From JAWKMZ01 sp041391965 (GTDB lineage Bacteria; Bacteroidota; Bacteroidia; Flavobacteriales; Flavobacteriaceae), in contig JAWKMZ010000002.1 in NCBI GenBank assembly GCA_041391965.1, positions 62,001-126,000 on the forward strand: a stretch of 64,000 nucleotides of DNA, read 5' to 3'. This document shows, one piece after another, positions 61,538-64,000 of the stretch; the stretch's first letter is position 1, and every line of letters starts with the position of its first letter. Made by a program: the position numbers and the translations under genes. Below the pieces are notes generated by a model. The model made no database searches, was not told the DNA's origin, and saw nothing but the letters and a program-made list of their open reading frames with translations.

Positions 61538-61861
61538 TTAGCAACAATTAGAAGATGTTGTATTAAAAAATGAATTAAATACATCTTGAAATTCGCGGAA
61601 ACGATTAATGTTTATACAATAACATAGGCTTTTCCCTTTATAATTACCTTTTAGCAATCCAGCATCATTAATGACTTTTAAATGCTGTGAAATGGTAGGT
61701 TGAGACAAGCCAATTTCGTCCACAATATCATTACAAATACAATTGTCTTGTTTGCTGATGAATTGTAAAATAGCAACACGAGCTGGATGCGCAAATACTT
61801 TAGCAATAGTAGCTATGGTATTAATGTCAGTTTTGTAAATATCGAGTTTTGAAGCTCCCAT
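61538..61861 (-). CDS. arsR: ArsR family metalloregulator
   Basis: 107-residue winged-helix repressor. The DNA-binding helix region is CNDIVDEIGLSQPTISQHLK; the metal site is C41-x-C43 in DNCICNDIV, like the ELCVCDL site of classical ArsR, and a Cys pair closes the protein (SSNCC, C106-C107). It should repress the operon until arsenite binds. A perfect 18-bp palindrome at 61898-61915 sits on its promoter, so autoregulation is likely. Confidence 0.93.
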   Translation of the reverse strand: MGASKLDIYKTDINTIATIAKVFAHPARVAILQFISKQDNCICNDIVDEIGLSQPTISQHLKVINDAGLLKGNYKGKSLCYCININRFREFQDVFNSFFNTTSSNCC

Positions 61862-61879
61862 AGAGTAAATTTATCAGCA

Positions 61880-61915
61880 CAAAGATATAAATAAAATGTA
61901 ATATTGCAATATTAC
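61880..61915 (-). promoter_or_regulatory. ars operon promoter with ArsR operator candidate
   Basis: On the minus strand, TATCTTTG (61887-61880) fits TAnnTTTG, and a TTG (61909-61907) lies exactly 19 bp upstream, matching the flavobacterial -33/-7 spacing. That TTG is in the centre of GTAATATTGCAATATTAC (61898-61915), a perfect 18-bp palindrome. A dimer bound there would block the -33 element. The start codon of arsR is 19 bp below the -7 box. Confidence 0.7.
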
Positions 61916-61935
61916 GATAATAAAATATATTAATA

Positions 61936-61965
61936 AAGCCGAAAAAGAATTTAATCTCTCGGCTT
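61936..61965 (-). terminator. Terminator of the TM2 protein gene
   Basis: AAGCCGA (61936-61942) and TCGGCTT (61959-61965) form the stem core; A/T flanks extend it with one bulge. It lies 9 bp after the TM2 gene and before the ars promoter, separating the two units. Confidence 0.65.
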
Positions 61966-61974
61966 ATTTTTTAT

Positions 61975-62427
61975 TTAGAACCAAGGTTTTTTGCCTACTT
62001 GGTAGGTGTTGTAAAACTCTTCGTCAGATTTGGTTAGGTAAATAATGCCTTCTATTAAACCAATAATTCCCATTGCTGAAGCTCCAATACCACAAGTGAA
62101 AAAACCTATAATAATAGTTACTACAAGCATAATAACACCTTCTTTAGTGTAACCTAAAATGAATTTATGAATTCCTAAAGCACCAAATAAAATACCTAAA
62201 ATACCTGCAAGCACTTTTTTGTTTTCGCCTGAGGCAGTATTAAAAGCTTCTTTGGCTCCATCTGAAAATTCTTTTGCAGTTTCTTTGGCGTCATTTGCAA
62301 ATTCTTTTGCTTTTTCTGAGGCTTCATCAGCAAACTCGCTGGCTTTATGAGCTGCTTTTTTAGCACCTTCTTTAGCGTCTCCTAACATATCGTTAAGGTC
62401 GTCGCCTAAATTTTTTTCGTCAGACAT
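61975..62427 (-). CDS. TM2 domain protein with LEA-like amphipathic repeat
   Basis: 150 residues. The first 65 form a helical, Ala/Lys/Glu-rich repeat of about 11 residues (AKEGAKKAAHKASEFADEAS, AKEFANDAKETAKEFSDGAK), similar to LEA or YtxH-like stress proteins. A TM2 domain follows (LAGILGILFGALGIHKFILG, and FFTCGIGASAMGIIGLIEGI) with the usual two helices. The end, EFYNTYQVGKKPWF, is typical of TM2 proteins here. The amphipathic helix may lie on the membrane surface. Role unknown. Confidence 0.85.
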   Translation of the reverse strand: MSDEKNLGDDLNDMLGDAKEGAKKAAHKASEFADEASEKAKEFANDAKETAKEFSDGAKEAFNTASGENKKVLAGILGILFGALGIHKFILGYTKEGVIMLVVTIIIGFFTCGIGASAMGIIGLIEGIIYLTKSDEEFYNTYQVGKKPWF

Positions 62428-62480
62428 TATAAATTTTATTTTTTGTTAGAAAACTAAAGGTACTAAAAAAAAGAATTGGA

Positions 62481-62867
62481 TTACAAAAAGGTCTTATCTA
62501 CTGGTTCCCAAAGCTCTATTTTGTTGCCTTCGTTATCAAGTATCCAAGCAAATTTGCCATAATCGTATTCTTCCATTTTACCAACTATTGTTACGCCTTC
62601 CTTTTTTAGAGTTTCTAAAAGTTCAATCAAATTTTCAACTCGATAATTGAACATAAAATCTTTTTTTGAAGGCTCATAATATTTGGTGTCTTCTGCAAAT
62701 GGGCTCCATTGGGTTGAGCAATCATTGCCTTCTTTGTCTTTCCACCAAAAGGTGCATCCATAATCGTCTGTATTAAAACCTAAATGGGTTTTGTACCAAT
62801 TTTTTGTGGCTTTTGGATCTTTGGTTTTAAAGAACAAACCACCAATACCTGTGACTCTTTTTTTCAT
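62481..62867 (-). CDS. VOC family (glyoxalase-like) protein
   Basis: 128 residues with the paired beta-alpha-beta-beta-beta units of the vicinal-oxygen-chelate fold: VTGIGGLFFKTKDPKATKNW, LGFNTDDYGCTFWWKDKEG, YRVENLIELLETLKKEGVT, FAWILDNEGNKIELWEPVD. The closing Glu in NKIELWEP is a typical metal ligand. Substrate unknown. Single gene. Confidence 0.9.
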   Translation of the reverse strand: MKKRVTGIGGLFFKTKDPKATKNWYKTHLGFNTDDYGCTFWWKDKEGNDCSTQWSPFAEDTKYYEPSKKDFMFNYRVENLIELLETLKKEGVTIVGKMEEYDYGKFAWILDNEGNKIELWEPVDKTFL

Positions 62868-62950
62868 AATTAGTTGTTTTCATTTTTACAAAGGCAAAAA
62901 TCTATTTTAATTAAACTATAGTTAATAGCTACAAAGTTTTTAAGACTTTG

Positions 62951-63415
62951 CTATATTTTATTTTTTTTAAAATTAGATTCATAAGTACCAATCCAATCAT
63001 CAACACTCATTTTAGTCGCTAATTCGCCAATAAGTTCAAAAGGAATGTCGTCTAAATGTTTAAAACGAATACAACTTTTTCCCATATCCAATTTGCGCTT
63101 GGAGTATTTTGGATATTCTGCAACAAACCAATCATACAATTCTTGTTTGGCATAAATTCCCATATGATATAACGCTACAAAGTTTTTTTGTGAGGCAATA
63201 TTTATAAATGGTAAAGGTAGCTCTGGAGTGCAATGATATCCATTTGGATATTTAGAATGTGGCACCACATAACCTATCATGCCATAACTTATAGTTTCTT
63301 TAAAACCTTCTGGCAAGTTTTTGTTGATAATTTGCCTTAGTTTTTTAAATGTATCTTGCCGTTCTTCGGGAAGTTGACTTATGTAATTTTCTGGTGAATC
63401 TGCTTTGTATTGCAT
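62951..63415 (-). CDS. DUF1801 (YdhG-like) family protein
   Basis: 154 residues from ATG 63415 (MQYKADSPENYISQLPEER); the longer frame would overlap the upstream dehydrogenase gene. The family pattern is clear: FKKLRQIINKNLPEGFKETI, SYGMIGYVVPHSKYPNG, FINIASQKNFVALYHMGIY, and KLDMGKSCIRFKHLDDIPFE. DUF1801 is structurally linked to frataxin-like folds, but the function is not known. It is just downstream of the dehydrogenase gene (25 bp) on the same strand. Confidence 0.87.
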   Translation of the reverse strand: MQYKADSPENYISQLPEERQDTFKKLRQIINKNLPEGFKETISYGMIGYVVPHSKYPNGYHCTPELPLPFINIASQKNFVALYHMGIYAKQELYDWFVAEYPKYSKRKLDMGKSCIRFKHLDDIPFELIGELATKMSVDDWIGTYESNFKKNKI

Positions 63416-63440
63416 CTGCAAATATTTAGATTCTATAAAG

Positions 63441-64000
63441 TTAGCAAAATTTTGCTTTAATCTTATGAACAATAGTTTGTGCTAATTTTTCTTTGCTTTC
63501 TACTGTCCAACCAGCAATATGTGGTGTTAAAAGTACATGTTCAGATTTAATAAGATATTCAAAGGCTTCTGGCATTTTTGATGTAAACATATCTTCAAAC
63601 GATGCTTTTTCGTATTCTAAAACATCTAAACCAGCACCAAGAATTTTCCCAGATTGTAAAGCTGCAACCAAATGGTCAGTCACTACGCTTTTGCCACGTG
63701 CTGTATTGATAAACCAAAACGATTTTTTAAACGCATTAATAAATTCGGTATTTATCATGCCTAAAGTTAAAGCAGTTTGTGGGGTGTGCAAGCTTACCAC
63801 ATCAACTTTATCTTGAAATTCTTTAAGGGTTACTTGTTTAGCATGAGCATCTTCAACATCTGGTTTTATATCATAACATAATACGTCAACCTCAAAACCG
63901 CGTAATTTTTTGGCAAAGGCTTTTCCCATATTACCATAACCTATAATACCAACGGTTTTGCCATCCAATTCTAAACCTCTGTTGGCTTCGCGTAGCCATT
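63441..64000 (-). CDS. D-2-hydroxyacid dehydrogenase (phosphoglycerate-dehydrogenase-like), 5' end outside window
   Basis: The visible part encodes the last ~185 residues; the frame is open to the right edge (WLREANRGLELDGKTVGIIG), so the TTG at 63968 is not the start. The NAD-binding loop is GIIGYGNMGKAFAKKLRG. INTARGKSVV holds the conserved Arg-containing loop, LDVLEYEKASF the Glu, and LLTPHIAGWTVESKEKLAQ the catalytic His. It ends without an ACT domain, like short SerA-type enzymes. It could make 3-phosphohydroxypyruvate for serine synthesis or act on another 2-hydroxy acid. Confidence 0.92.
   Translation of the reverse strand, partial: WLREANRGLELDGKTVGIIGYGNMGKAFAKKLRGFEVDVLCYDIKPDVEDAHAKQVTLKEFQDKVDVVSLHTPQTALTLGMINTEFINAFKKSFWFINTARGKSVVTDHLVAALQSGKILGAGLDVLEYEKASFEDMFTSKMPEAFEYLIKSEHVLLTPHIAGWTVESKEKLAQTIVHKIKAKFC

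Overview
The window is A+T-rich bacterial DNA from a member of the Bacteroidota, almost certainly the family Flavobacteriaceae. Supporting signs are a type IX secretion (T9SS) type B sorting domain, PorP/SprF and PorE-like partners, TonB receptors with a carboxypeptidase-like N-terminal domain, a MoxR-Bat aerotolerance operon, a HmuY haem module, and promoters of the Bacteroidota form TAnnTTTG. Genus cannot be fixed from the sequence alone. No rRNA, tRNA, CRISPR array, prophage or insertion sequence was seen. Both ends cut through genes.

Layout. 1-5.0 kb: 3' part of a T9SS type B cargo protein, a PorP/SprF-like protein and a PorE-like OmpA protein. 5-11 kb: a TonB receptor with a DUF5689 lipoprotein, divergent from a secreted endonuclease/exonuclease/phosphatase. 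11-20.5 kb: a cell-wall operon with alpha-2-macroglobulin, DUF2071, an ABM-fold protein and PBP1C. 20.7-33.9 kb: mostly housekeeping genes (ALDH7, TerB, mfd, TlpA-like oxidoreductase, LysM protein, gpsA, pheS, cvpA) with several small unknowns. 33.9-38.1 kb: a haem-uptake module (DUF6607, TonB receptor, HmuY, DoxX) bracketed by two identical 27-bp terminator palindromes. 38.1-40.6 kb: a SulP transporter with a beta-carbonic anhydrase. 41.2-50.4 kb: the MoxR-DUF58-Bat operon. 50.5-58.2 kb: SDR oxidoreductase, AlbA_2 protein, lipocalin-like lipoprotein, fructose-bisphosphatase, a spermidine-acetyltransferase-like GNAT, aspartate kinase and a PlsC-GNAT fusion. 58.2-59.5 kb: a sparse stretch with tiny unknown ORFs. 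59.5-61.9 kb: an ArsR-controlled operon. 61.9-64 kb: small conserved genes and the end of a D-2-hydroxyacid dehydrogenase gene.

Most noteworthy are four things. The ars operon encodes no visible arsenic exporter but contains an unlisted 41-residue membrane protein and a yeast-FCY1-like cytosine deaminase, and it has a perfect 18-bp palindrome placed on its -33 element. The haem module sits between identical palindromes. The TonB/DUF5689/nuclease trio looks like a nucleic-acid scavenging unit. The T9SS cargo-SprF-PorE triad has a long hairpin after the cargo gene. All functions are inferred from motifs read by eye; no database search was run.
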